A stretch of 64,000 nucleotides of DNA from Micromonospora pisi (GTDB taxonomy: Bacteria > Actinomycetota > Actinomycetes > Mycobacteriales > Micromonosporaceae). Shown piece after piece: positions 16,970 through 24,104 of this stretch. The stretch covers positions 5,828,001 through 5,892,000 of the forward strand of contig NZ_RBKT01000001.1 in NCBI RefSeq assembly GCF_003633685.1, in the 5' to 3' direction. The stretch's first letter is position 1. The number at the start of each line of letters is the position of its first letter. A model generated the notes under the pieces. That model did no database searches and was not told where the DNA came from. It saw only the letters and a list, made by a program, of their open reading frames with translations. Made by a program: the position numbers and the translations under genes.

Positions 16970-18243
16970 GCGGAGAACTCGCCGAGGCCGTCATCGATCT
17001 CACGGCGATCGCCGACAATGTTCGTACCATCTCGGCGGTGGCCCGGACCGGTTTGATGGCGGTGGTCAAGGCCGACGGCTTCGGCCACGGTGCCGCGCCG
17101 GTGGCCAGGGCCGCGCTGGCCGCGGGCGTGAGCTGGCTGGGTGTGACGTCGACCACCGAGGCGCTGGTTCTGCGTACGGCCGGAATCCGCGCGCCGATGC
17201 TGAGCTGGCTGCACCGGCCGAACGAGGACTTCACCCGCCTGATCGGCGCGGATGTCGACATCGCCGTGTCGACCCTGGCCCACCTGCACACCGTCGCCGC
17301 CGCCGGGATGCGCCTCGGGGTGCCGGCGATGGTGCAGCTCAAGGCGGACGTCGGACTTTCCCGCAACGGTGCCGTCAGCAGCGACTGGCCGGAACTCGTG
17401 GCCTGGGCCCGGAAGTACGAGGTCGAGGGGGGCCTGCGGGTACGTGGCGTGTGGTCGCATTTGACCAACGCCGAGGCGGAGCTGACCAACGCCGAGGCGG
17501 AGCTGACCAACGCCGAGTCGGCGAGCGCGAGCACGAGCCCGATCACGAGCACCGCGCGCCAGACGGCGACGTTCCTTGAGGCGTTGCAGGTGGCCCGGGG
17601 CGCCGGACTCGCTCCGGAACTGGTGCACCTGGCCAATTCGGCGGCGGCGTTGGCCGCCCCGGCGGCCCGGTTCGACCTCTGTCGGATCGGGGTGGCCCTG
17701 TACGGCGTCGACCCGTTCGGCGCGACCGGGCCGGGTCGGTTCGGTCTGCGGCCGGCGATGACGCTGCGTACGAGTGTGATCAACGTGAAGCGGGTGCCCG
17801 CCGGAAGTGGCGTCTCGTACGGGCCGGAACATGTGACCGGCCGTCCGACCACGCTCGCCCTGATTCCGCTCGGTTACGCCGACGGGTTGTCGCGTACGAC
17901 CGAGGGGCGGGCCTCGGTCTGGCTGGGTGGTCGGCGGTGTCGGATCGTCGGCCGGATCGCCATGGACCAGTGTGTCGTTGACGCCGGTGACCTACCGGTG
18001 GCGCTCGGTGACCCGGTGGTCGTCTTCGGCCCCGATTCCGGCGTGTCGAATCGAGCTGCTTCTTCCGCTCCCGATGTCCCGTTTGACCGGGCCGATTCGT
18101 TCGACCAGGCTGACCCCGGGTCGTCCGATTTGACCGTACCCACCGTCGCGGAATGGGCACGGTGGGCGGGAACCAATCCGCACGAGGTCCTGACCGGCGT
18201 TGGATCCCGGGTGGCGCGTGCATACATTGACGGGGAGCGATGA
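16966..18243 (+). CDS. alr: Alanine racemase-family protein (extra-cluster copy, with insertions)
   Basis: PLP enzyme interconverting L- and D-alanine, or possibly another small amino acid. At 425 residues it is about 50 longer than usual. The PLP lysine lies in GLMAVVKADGFGHG (Lys35), SHL and HLANSAA mark the barrel, YGVDPF is present, and the catalytic tyrosine is in GSGVSYGPEHV; IPLGYADGLSR and AMDQCVVDAGD follow. The usual AVVKANAYGHG reads AVVKADGFGHG here. Two low-complexity insertions occur: a 7-residue repeat LTNAEAE from residue 166, and a Ser/Asp-rich stretch near 360-387. The GTG start is inferred from the coupled upstream ORF; the frame upstream has non-coding codon usage. Its stop overlaps the ligase ATG. 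Confidence 0.85.
   Translation: MSGELAEAVIDLTAIADNVRTISAVARTGLMAVVKADGFGHGAAPVARAALAAGVSWLGVTSTTEALVLRTAGIRAPMLSWLHRPNEDFTRLIGADVDIAVSTLAHLHTVAAAGMRLGVPAMVQLKADVGLSRNGAVSSDWPELVAWARKYEVEGGLRVRGVWSHLTNAEAELTNAEAELTNAESASASTSPITSTARQTATFLEALQVARGAGLAPELVHLANSAAALAAPAARFDLCRIGVALYGVDPFGATGPGRFGLRPAMTLRTSVINVKRVPAGSGVSYGPEHVTGRPTTLALIPLGYADGLSRTTEGRASVWLGGRRCRIVGRIAMDQCVVDAGDLPVALGDPVVVFGPDSGVSNRAASSAPDVPFDRADSFDQADPGSSDLTVPTVAEWARWAGTNPHEVLTGVGSRVARAYIDGER
17461..17520 (+). repeat. In-frame 21-bp tandem repeat inside alr
   Basis: Three near-identical copies of a 21-bp unit encode LTNAEAE-LTNAEAE-LTNAES. It lies in a surface-loop position of the racemase (after the SHL motif) and keeps the frame, so it looks like a slippage expansion tolerated by the protein. 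Confidence 0.9.
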
Positions 18244-19301
18244 GCGCAATGAGTATTCGGCTGGCCGTGCTGTTCGGCGGGCGAAGCGGTGAGCATGACG
18301 TCTCCCGCCGCTCGGCGGCGAGCATCCTGGCGCACCTGGACCGCGACGTGTACGACGTGACCGAGGTGCTGATCGAGCGCGACGGCGGGTGGCAGGTCGA
18401 CGGCACGCCGGTCAGCTTCAGCGGGGCGCTGGACGTACTCGGCCGGCAGGACGTGGTCTTCCCGGCGCTGCACGGCCCGTTCGGCGAGGACGGCACCGTC
18501 CAGTCCATGTTGGAGTGGCTCGATGTCGCGTACGTGGGCAATGGTGTCTTCGCCAGCGCCGCCGGCATGGACAAGGCGATCACGAAGCGTCTGCTGACAG
18601 CCGAGGGCCTGCGGGTGGCCGACGGGGTGTCGCTCGGCCCGGACGACGAGCTGTCCGAGGCGGACCGGGAGCGGTTCGGTCTGCCCGTGTTCGTGAAGCC
18701 CGCACGGGCCGGTTCCAGCCTCGGTGTCTCGAAGGTCGACCACTGGTCGGAGCTGCCGGCGGCGATCGCGTTGGCGCGGGAGAGTGACAGCCGGATCCTG
18801 GTCGAGCGGGCGATCCGCGGTCGCGAGATCGACGTCGCGGTGTTGCAGTACCCCGACGGGCGGATCGAGGCCGGCCCGCCGCTGGAGATCAAGGTGTCGA
18901 GCGCGGCCTTCTTCGACTACGACGCCAAGTACGAGGGCGGCGCGGTCTTCGACATTCCGGCGCGGCTCGACCCCGAGACCACCCAGCGGTTGCAGGACCG
19001 GGCGGTGCAGGCGTTCCGCGCGCTCGACTGCCGTGGCCTGCTCCGCGTCGACTTCTTCCTCCCCGAGGTCGGGACCGGGGCGGAATCCGGGGCCGCCGGG
19101 GTGGCGGTCCGGGGCAGCACGGCGTGGACCGGGGACCCGAGCGAGCCGGTACTCAACGAGGTGAACACCTTCCCCGGCTTCACCGCAGCGTCGCAGTACC
19201 CGCAGATCTGGGCGCGGGCCGGTGTCGAGTTCTCCGCCCTGCTCGACATTCTCATCTCCGGCGCCCGCAAGGAGACCCCGCTGCGCGCGGCCGTAGCGTG
19301 A
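18240..19301 (+). CDS. ddl: D-alanine--D-alanine ligase family protein (second copy)
   Basis: ATP-grasp ligase joining D-Ala to a second D-amino acid for the peptidoglycan stem. 353 residues with GGRSGEHDVS (N-terminal substrate Glu/Ser), LHGPFGEDGTVQ, VFVKPARAGSSLGVSKV (ATP-grasp), omega-loop FFDYDAKY and LNEVNTFPGFTAASQYPQIW. The Y-D-A-K-Y omega-loop is of the D-Ala-D-Ala type rather than the D-Ala-D-Lac type of VanA, as I know those families. An unusual 25-residue Gly/Ala/Ser-rich insertion sits between DFFLPE and LNEVN. The housekeeping copy is at 54442-55542. The ATG overlaps the alr stop (ATGA), so both are co-translated. Confidence 0.88.
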   Translation: MSAMSIRLAVLFGGRSGEHDVSRRSAASILAHLDRDVYDVTEVLIERDGGWQVDGTPVSFSGALDVLGRQDVVFPALHGPFGEDGTVQSMLEWLDVAYVGNGVFASAAGMDKAITKRLLTAEGLRVADGVSLGPDDELSEADRERFGLPVFVKPARAGSSLGVSKVDHWSELPAAIALARESDSRILVERAIRGREIDVAVLQYPDGRIEAGPPLEIKVSSAAFFDYDAKYEGGAVFDIPARLDPETTQRLQDRAVQAFRALDCRGLLRVDFFLPEVGTGAESGAAGVAVRGSTAWTGDPSEPVLNEVNTFPGFTAASQYPQIWARAGVEFSALLDILISGARKETPLRAAVA

Positions 19302-19365
19302 CCGGCAGAGTCATCGCCGTGAATGACGGGGTCCCGCGTTGAACGGCGAGGACTTGCCGTGATTC

Positions 19366-19397
19366 GACGGTGTCGCGCCCAGCGGCGCGGCACCGTC
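19366..19397 (+). promoter_or_regulatory. Hairpin between ddl and the murG paralogue
   Basis: A 14-bp stem (GACGGTGTCGCGCC/GGCGCGGCACCGTC, one G-U) with a CAGC loop lies in the only real gap (137 bp) of the cluster. It could partially terminate transcription or protect an mRNA end, changing the ratio of alr-ddl to the downstream genes. Confidence 0.5.
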
Positions 19398-19438
19398 CAC
19401 ACCCGACGGTCGATCGAGATGGGCAGACGGTAAAGGCA

Positions 19439-20614
19439 ATGGTCATCTACACCGCGGAGCGTCTCCGCAAGATCCGAGTGGTGGTCACCGGTGGGGGTAC
19501 GGGCGGGCACACCTACCCGGCGCTGACCACCATCCGTACGCTGCGTTCCCGGCTCGCCGTGGCCGGCACCGAGCCGGAACTGCTCTGGGTCGGTGTCTCG
19601 CACGGGCTCGAAGCGAAGATCGCCCGCCAGGAGGGCATCCCGTTCAAGGCGATCACCACCGGGAAGCTGCGCCGCTCACCGAACCTGAACGAGCTGTGGC
19701 GCAACATCACCGACGCGTTCCGCATCCCGTTCGGTGTGCTCCAGGCGATCATGATTGTGGCCCGTACCCGGCCGGCGGTGGTCCTCTCCACCGGTGGTTA
19801 CGTCTGCGTACCGATCGGCATCGCGGCCTGGCTGACCCGCCGCCCGCTGGTCATGCACGAGCAGATCCTGACGCTGGGGCTGGCGAACCGGATCCTGGCC
19901 CAGATCGCCACCACGGTCCTGCTCAGCCACGAATCCTCGGTCGACCACCTGCCGAAGCGGGCGCAGTCACGCGCGGTGGTGACCGGTAACCCGATCCGGC
20001 CCGAGATCCTGGCCGGGGACCGGAACCGGGCGCTGGCCGCGTTCGGCCTCGACCCGAACCTGCCGTTGCTCTACGTCACCGGCGGCGCGCAGGGTGCCGT
20101 ACAGGTGAACAACCTGGTCGCCGAGATCCTGCCGGACCTGCTGTCGAAGTGCCAGGTGCTGCACCAGTGCGGCGAGTACTCCTTCGACCGGATGCGGCAG
20201 GTGGCCGACGGGCTGCCCGAGCATCTGCGCGCCCGGTACCGGGTGGTGGACTACGTCCACGACGAGATGCCGGACGTGCTCGCCGCCGCCGACATCGTCG
20301 TCGCCCGCAGTGGCGCCGGTACGGTCGCCGAACTCACCGCCCTGGGCAAGGCGTGCGTCTTCATTCCGCTCATCCCGACCGGCGGCGACGAGCAGCGGCG
20401 TACCGCCCGGCATCTCGCCGAGTCGGGTGCGGCCCGGATGCTCGCCGGCCCCGATGCCACCCCCGACCGCCTGCGTGAGGAGATCATGATGCTGCTCGAC
20501 CACCCCGACTACCGTCGGCAGATGGCCGACACCGCCCGGCAACATGGCCGTCCGGACGCCGCCGCTGCGGTCGCGACGGCGCTGATCGACGCCGCCGGGC
20601 GGTACGGGGCATGA
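19439..20614 (+). CDS. MurG-like UDP-GlcNAc:undecaprenyl-PP-MurNAc-peptide glycosyltransferase paralogue
   Basis: GT28-family glycosyltransferase, 391 residues. It has the MurG signature TGGGTGGHTYPAL (normally GGTGGHxxPAL) near residue 18, a central basic/hydrophobic stretch (LRRSPNLNELWRNITDAFRIPFGVLQAIMIV) suited to membrane contact, HEQ...GLANR, GGAQGAVQVNNL and the UDP-sugar-binding SGAGTVAELTALGKACVFIPLIPTGGDEQ. MurG normally makes lipid II in the dcw cluster; this copy sits instead between a ligase and a VanX dipeptidase. It may act on a modified lipid I or on another lipid-linked acceptor. ATG 19439 follows AAAGG; the last base pairs overlap the vanX ATG. Confidence 0.85.
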   Translation: MVIYTAERLRKIRVVVTGGGTGGHTYPALTTIRTLRSRLAVAGTEPELLWVGVSHGLEAKIARQEGIPFKAITTGKLRRSPNLNELWRNITDAFRIPFGVLQAIMIVARTRPAVVLSTGGYVCVPIGIAAWLTRRPLVMHEQILTLGLANRILAQIATTVLLSHESSVDHLPKRAQSRAVVTGNPIRPEILAGDRNRALAAFGLDPNLPLLYVTGGAQGAVQVNNLVAEILPDLLSKCQVLHQCGEYSFDRMRQVADGLPEHLRARYRVVDYVHDEMPDVLAAADIVVARSGAGTVAELTALGKACVFIPLIPTGGDEQRRTARHLAESGAARMLAGPDATPDRLREEIMMLLDHPDYRRQMADTARQHGRPDAAAAVATALIDAAGRYGA

Positions 20615-21255
20615 TCCTTCTCTCCGATCCCCGCATCTCGGCCATTCCGCTCGGTGACAATGGTGAGCAACTGATCGACCTCCGTCAGGTCGACGAGCTG
20701 CTGGTGGACGACCGCCTGGCCGACCCGGCCGGGGCGTACGCGCACCTTAGGGAGGAGACCCTGGCGCGGCTGCTGACCGCCCAGCGGAGCCTCCCCGGTG
20801 GGCTGCGGCTGCTGATCGTCGAGGGTTACCGGCCGTTGGACCTCCAGACGACCTACTTCGAGGATTACAAGGACGAGCTGCGGATGAAGTACCCCGACTG
20901 GGAGCCGGCCCGGGTGCACGTGGAGGCGAGCAAGTACGTCTCCCCGCCCGACGTCGCCCCGCACAGCACCGGCGGCACCGTCGACCTGACCCTCTGCACC
21001 GTCGACGGGGTCGAGCTGGACATGGGTACGGCCGTCAACGACAGTCCGGTGGCCAGCGCCAACGCCTGCTTCACCGGCTCGCCGGACATCTCCGCGCAGG
21101 CCCGGGTCAACCGTGACATCCTCTCCGCCGCGCTCTCCGCCGCTGGCATGGTCAACTACCCGACGGAGTGGTGGCACTGGTCGTTCGGCGACCGCTACTG
21201 GGCGTTGAGCACCGGCGCGAACAGCACCCGGTACGGCCCTGTGGCCCTGTCGTGA
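20611..21255 (+). CDS. vanX: VanX/DdpX-type D-Ala-D-Ala dipeptidase (M15D)
   Basis: Zinc metallopeptidase that cleaves free D-Ala-D-Ala dipeptide in the cytoplasm. The 214-residue protein keeps all catalytic features of VanX: EGYRP (Arg74), zinc ligands in APHSTGGTVDLTL (His118, Asp125) and EWWHW (Glu186 base, His189 ligand), and no signal peptide. In glycopeptide resistance it removes ordinary dipeptide so that an altered D-Ala-D-X ligase product is used; DdpX homologues recycle peptidoglycan. Its presence beside a D-Ala-D-Ala-type ligase is paradoxical and is discussed in the findings. It starts at ATGA overlapping the murG-like stop and ends at GTGA overlapping the next gene. Confidence 0.9.
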   Translation: MILLSDPRISAIPLGDNGEQLIDLRQVDELLVDDRLADPAGAYAHLREETLARLLTAQRSLPGGLRLLIVEGYRPLDLQTTYFEDYKDELRMKYPDWEPARVHVEASKYVSPPDVAPHSTGGTVDLTLCTVDGVELDMGTAVNDSPVASANACFTGSPDISAQARVNRDILSAALSAAGMVNYPTEWWHWSFGDRYWALSTGANSTRYGPVALS

Positions 21256-22352
21256 GGCAGCGGCTCTACGAGGTCGACCTGCTGCGGATCATCGCCGCCG
21301 TCGCCGTTGTCGTCTTCCACTACACGTTCTCGGCCTGGATGCAGGGCCTGACCCCGGTGAAGTTCCCGCTGGCCGGGGAGTTCAGCCGGTACGGCTACCT
21401 CGGTGTCGACCTCTTCTTCGTGATCAGCGGTTTTGTCGTGCTGCTGAGCGCCTGGGGGCGTACGCCGCAGCAGTTCGTCGTCTCCCGGATCGTCCGCCTC
21501 TATCCGGCGTTCTGGGTCGCGGTCACGCTCACCGCCGTGGTCAGCGTCGTCTCCGGCAAGTTCGCCGTCAGCCTCTTCCAGTACCTGGCGAACCTGACCA
21601 TGTTCAACGCGGCGGCGAACGTCGAGAACATCGACGTCGTCTACTGGACGCTCTGGGCCGAGCTCCGGTTCTACCTGGTGGTGTTCGTCATGGCCCTGAT
21701 CGGGCTGACCCAGCGCCGGGTGTTGCTGGTGCTCTGGGGCTGGTTGGCGCTGACCGGGTTGATGGAACTCGGGGTGCTGCCGGGTGCGGCGGACCTGCTG
21801 CTCCAGACCACGTTCTCGCACTACTTCATCGCCGGGATGGCGTTGGGCCTGATCTACCGGTTCGGCATGAGCTGGGAGCTGGCCGCGATCCTGATCCTGT
21901 CGTACGCGAACGCGGTCTACCGGGGGATCGGCTTCGCCGCCGACGTCGCCGAGCGGTACAAGACCGACTTCCACCAGTGGGTGATCGTCGGCGTGATCTG
22001 GGCCATCTTCATGATCATGCTGCTGGTCGCGTTGAAGGCGACCTCCACGCTGGGGCGGCCGTGGTTCTCGGTCGCCGGGTCGCTGACGTACCCGCTGTAT
22101 CTCGTGCACGCGCACATCGGGTTCGTGGTGCTCGCCTGGCTCGGCCCGAAGGTGGCGCCGTACGCGGGGATGAAGTGGGTGCTGGTCGTGGGGCTGATCG
22201 CGGTCATGGGTGTGCTCGCGTACGCGATTCACGCCCTGGTCGAGCGACCGGTGGCACCTCCACTCAAGCGGGTGCTGAACCGGATCGCCCGGATTCCGGA
22301 GCGGCCGGCGGGTCAACAGCCGGCGCAGGGCGGGGCCCCGGTCAGTCGTTGA
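21252..22352 (+). CDS. Acyltransferase-3 (OafA/YrhL-type) integral membrane protein
   Basis: 366 residues with about ten hydrophobic helices. The N-terminal LYEVDLLRIIAAVAVVVFHYTF contains the catalytic His of the family, followed by LGVDLFFVISGFVVLLSAWG and the SRIVRLYPAFWVAV motif. Acyltransferase-3 proteins O-acylate sugars or peptidoglycan-linked glycans across the membrane. A similar membrane domain is fused to the racemase domain in VanT of the VanC/E/G resistance operons, where it is proposed to bring in L-serine. Here the membrane protein and racemase are separate genes of one cluster. It is coupled to vanX by GTGA. Its 3' end overlaps the convergent VOC gene by 11 bp. Confidence 0.87.
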   Translation: MRQRLYEVDLLRIIAAVAVVVFHYTFSAWMQGLTPVKFPLAGEFSRYGYLGVDLFFVISGFVVLLSAWGRTPQQFVVSRIVRLYPAFWVAVTLTAVVSVVSGKFAVSLFQYLANLTMFNAAANVENIDVVYWTLWAELRFYLVVFVMALIGLTQRRVLLVLWGWLALTGLMELGVLPGAADLLLQTTFSHYFIAGMALGLIYRFGMSWELAAILILSYANAVYRGIGFAADVAERYKTDFHQWVIVGVIWAIFMIMLLVALKATSTLGRPWFSVAGSLTYPLYLVHAHIGFVVLAWLGPKVAPYAGMKWVLVVGLIAVMGVLAYAIHALVERPVAPPLKRVLNRIARIPERPAGQQPAQGGAPVSR

Positions 22353-22722
22353 CGAAGAGGCAGAACGGGTGGCCGGCCGGGTCGAGGTAGACCCGTACGT
22401 CCTCCTGGGGTTGGAAGTCCGCGAGGGTCGCCCCGGCGGCCACCGCGTGCGCCCCCGCGCTCTCCAGGTCGTCCACCTCGATGTCGAGGTGCAGCATCAT
22501 CTGCTGGTCGCCCGGGCCGGCGGGCCAGGTCGGTCGCACGTACGCCGACTCGGTCTGGAACGACAGCCCGGCACCGCCGCTCGGTGCGGCCAGCTTCACC
22601 CAGTCCGGCTCGTCCTGCTCCATGCGCCAGCCCAGTAGCCGCTGGTAGAACGCGGCCAGCTCGCGCGCGTCGGGTGAGTCGAGCACGATCCCGGAGACGA
22701 ACATCGGTGGACGGGTGGTCAC
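22342..22722 (-). CDS. VOC-family (glyoxalase/bleomycin resistance-like) protein
   Basis: 126 residues, the size of a single vicinal-oxygen-chelate domain: paired beta-alpha-beta-beta-beta modules are visible in FVSGIVLDSPDARELAAFYQRLLGWR and MLHLDIEVDDLESAGAHAVAAGATL, ending VYLDPAGHPFCLFVND. HLDIEVDD and the terminal HPFCLF carry the expected metal or ligand positions. Members bind metals and small molecules or antibiotics; the substrate cannot be inferred. GTG 22722 has a perfect GGAGGAA ribosome site, which rules out the longer upstream frame. Convergent and overlapping with the acyltransferase. Confidence 0.85.
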   Translation of the reverse strand: MTTRPPMFVSGIVLDSPDARELAAFYQRLLGWRMEQDEPDWVKLAAPSGGAGLSFQTESAYVRPTWPAGPGDQQMMLHLDIEVDDLESAGAHAVAAGATLADFQPQEDVRVYLDPAGHPFCLFVND

Positions 22723-22883
22723 GTTTCCTCCCAGGCTGTCGGTGTTCTCCCGGGCATTGTTGCCCACCCACACCGCGTCGCAAGCCCCCAGCAAACACCA
22801 GGCTGTGGTCGTCCACTGCCCCTCCAGGGGTAACAGACGACCACAGCCCGACACGATCGCCCTCGGTTCGGCCGAAGTGGCAC

Positions 22884-23150
22884 TCAGATCGAGCGGAGGC
22901 GGCGGCGCGGCGGCGGGTCGGAAATCCAACCGAGGAACCGGGCCTCGATCTCGGCCGGGCTGAGATCGGTCAGCTCCTCGGCCGCCCGTTCCCGGAAGTG
23001 CTCCATGAAGGTCACGAGTTTGTCCGACTCACGGTGATAGAGAATGCGCAGTCGACCCCGGAAGATCGGGCACGGCCACGGTCGGGCGCAATCAGCGCAC
23101 AACCATCCGGTGTCGGGGCGGTGCGGAACGCTGAGATCGTCCTCGTCCAC
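22884..23150 (-). CDS. Small WPC-motif hypothetical protein, 88 aa
   Basis: Cysteine-containing actinobacterial small protein with HRPDTGWLCADCARPWPCPIFRGRLRILY, i.e. RP-x3-W-x-C-x2-C-x4-WPCP, then a helical segment and RFLGWI near the C-terminus. The Cys pattern suggests metal binding, and relatives commonly sit near XRE/DUF397 loci. The interrupted gene at 23391-23657 is a paralogue: it shows the same RP...C-x2-C-x3-WPC and RFVGW ends. GTG 23150 has GGAGG upstream. It is the last gene of a four-gene minus-strand cluster starting at 23875. No function is known to me. Confidence 0.65.
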   Translation of the reverse strand: MDEDDLSVPHRPDTGWLCADCARPWPCPIFRGRLRILYHRESDKLVTFMEHFRERAAEELTDLSPAEIEARFLGWISDPPPRRRLRSI

Positions 23151-23175
23151 CGTCGCATCCCTCCCCGGTGATTTC

Positions 23176-23394
23176 TCATAACAGATAGATTTCACGCCGC
23201 AGGCCATCGGCCTCGGTGATGGTGAAACGGTCCGCCGGTGCGATTTCCCGGAGCAGTGCGGCGACCCTGACCGCACGATTGAGCGCGTCGGTGCGATTGC
23301 CGTCGACCATGGCGAGTTTCGTCAACGCCGTGTCCGCCACGGCGGTGAGGTTGAAGGTCACCTTCACCAGTCGTGGCCGTTCCAACCCGTTCAC
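23176..23394 (-). CDS. Ribbon-helix-helix-like small protein, 72 aa
   Basis: LVKVTFNLTAVADTALTKLAMVDGNRTDALNRAVRVAALL reads as a beta-strand followed by two helices with the N-R-T-D-A-L-N-R-A-V pattern of ribbon-helix-helix (CopG/Arc-like) DNA-binding proteins. A short beta C-terminus (RFTITEADGLRREIYLL) follows. Such proteins often act as local repressors or antitoxins. The GTG at 23394 overlaps the TGA of the upstream interrupted gene (GTGA), supporting coupled translation and this start. Confidence 0.65.
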   Translation of the reverse strand: MNGLERPRLVKVTFNLTAVADTALTKLAMVDGNRTDALNRAVRVAALLREIAPADRFTITEADGLRREIYLL

Positions 23395-23657
23395 AGCCGG
23401 GGGACCGGCGGCCAGCCGACGAAACGTTCGTACAGCCCCTTGGTGGAGGTGTTCGGCGCGTACTCGGCGAGGTCCTTGAGAGCGCAGACGTACTGCCCGG
23501 AGAGGTAGAGGCAGAGCGCGACCCGTTTGCCCCGGAACTCGTTGAGCAGGGCCAACCGGGCCGGGCCGCACGGCCATTCGGCCGCGCAGACCCGGCACCG
23601 TCAGGTCGGCCGCATCGGCAGGTGCGCTCTCATCCGGGTACGCCGATCAGCCGTCAC
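23391..23657 (-). pseudogene. Small WPC-motif protein gene interrupted by an in-frame TGA
   Basis: Read on the minus strand, the frame opens at GTG 23657 (overlapping the upstream gene's TGA), passes ATG 23633 and reads MRAHLPMRPT, then TGA at 23603-23601. It continues in the same frame as RCRVCAAEWPCGPARL through LSGQYVCALKDLAEYAPNTSTKGLYERFVGWPP to a TGA at 23391-23393. The 88-aa paralogue has a tryptophan at the interrupted position (RP..GWLC), so a single TGG-to-TGA change explains the break. No frameshift is needed, and the gene junctions on both sides are intact GTGA overlaps. Nonsense pseudogene, read-through, or a sequencing error are all possible. Confidence 0.7.
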
Positions 23658-23875
23658 GCCGGCCGGTTCGGGTTTCGGCGGCGCCGTCCGGAGACACCGA
23701 CCGCGAAGAGTTCCAGCGGGGCGATCGACGGGGTGCCGTACCCCCGTCCCCGATTGGTCGAGCGCTTTCGCGGCAGGGGCATCGGCGGCAGTTCGGTGGT
23801 CATCTCGCGCGGCGCGTTTCCCGACGTGGATTCGTCGGAAGATTCGGCGTGGTCGGGGTCCTCGACATGCATCAC
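23654..23875 (-). CDS. Hypothetical protein, 73 aa
   Basis: Opens MMHVEDPDHAESSDESTSGNAPREM (acidic, low complexity), followed by a Pro-rich and basic tail ending GRRRRNPNRPA. No domain is recognised, and composition suggests disorder. The support for a real gene is positional: GGAGAA ribosome site, GTGA overlap with the next frame, and divergent placement from the XRE regulator gene, a frequent arrangement at actinobacterial XRE/DUF397 loci. It could also start at the second ATG (23872). Confidence 0.55.
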   Translation of the reverse strand: MMHVEDPDHAESSDESTSGNAPREMTTELPPMPLPRKRSTNRGRGYGTPSIAPLELFAVGVSGRRRRNPNRPA

Positions 23876-24104
23876 GCATTCTCCGTTCTCTCGATTGTGG
23901 AAGGGGCCGCCCCGGGGAAGTCGGGTGGGGAGCCCGGGGGCGGCCCCGCAGTCCCGCCCGTCCTTTCCATTTGCCGATGGATTCGAGCGGTTCCACTAGT
24001 GACATCTTGGTGCCGCACTCACTACCGTCGGAGGCGCAACACATCGACCCCAATCGCGTAGCGGGGTGTGATCCACACGTCGGCTACTTGTCTGGAGGAT
24101 GTCC

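Noticed and set aside
18240-19301. VanA-type D-Ala-D-Lac ligase
   Set aside because: The omega-loop reads YDAKY as in D-Ala-D-Ala ligases, and no VanH lactate dehydrogenase is next to it; kept as an extra Ddl.
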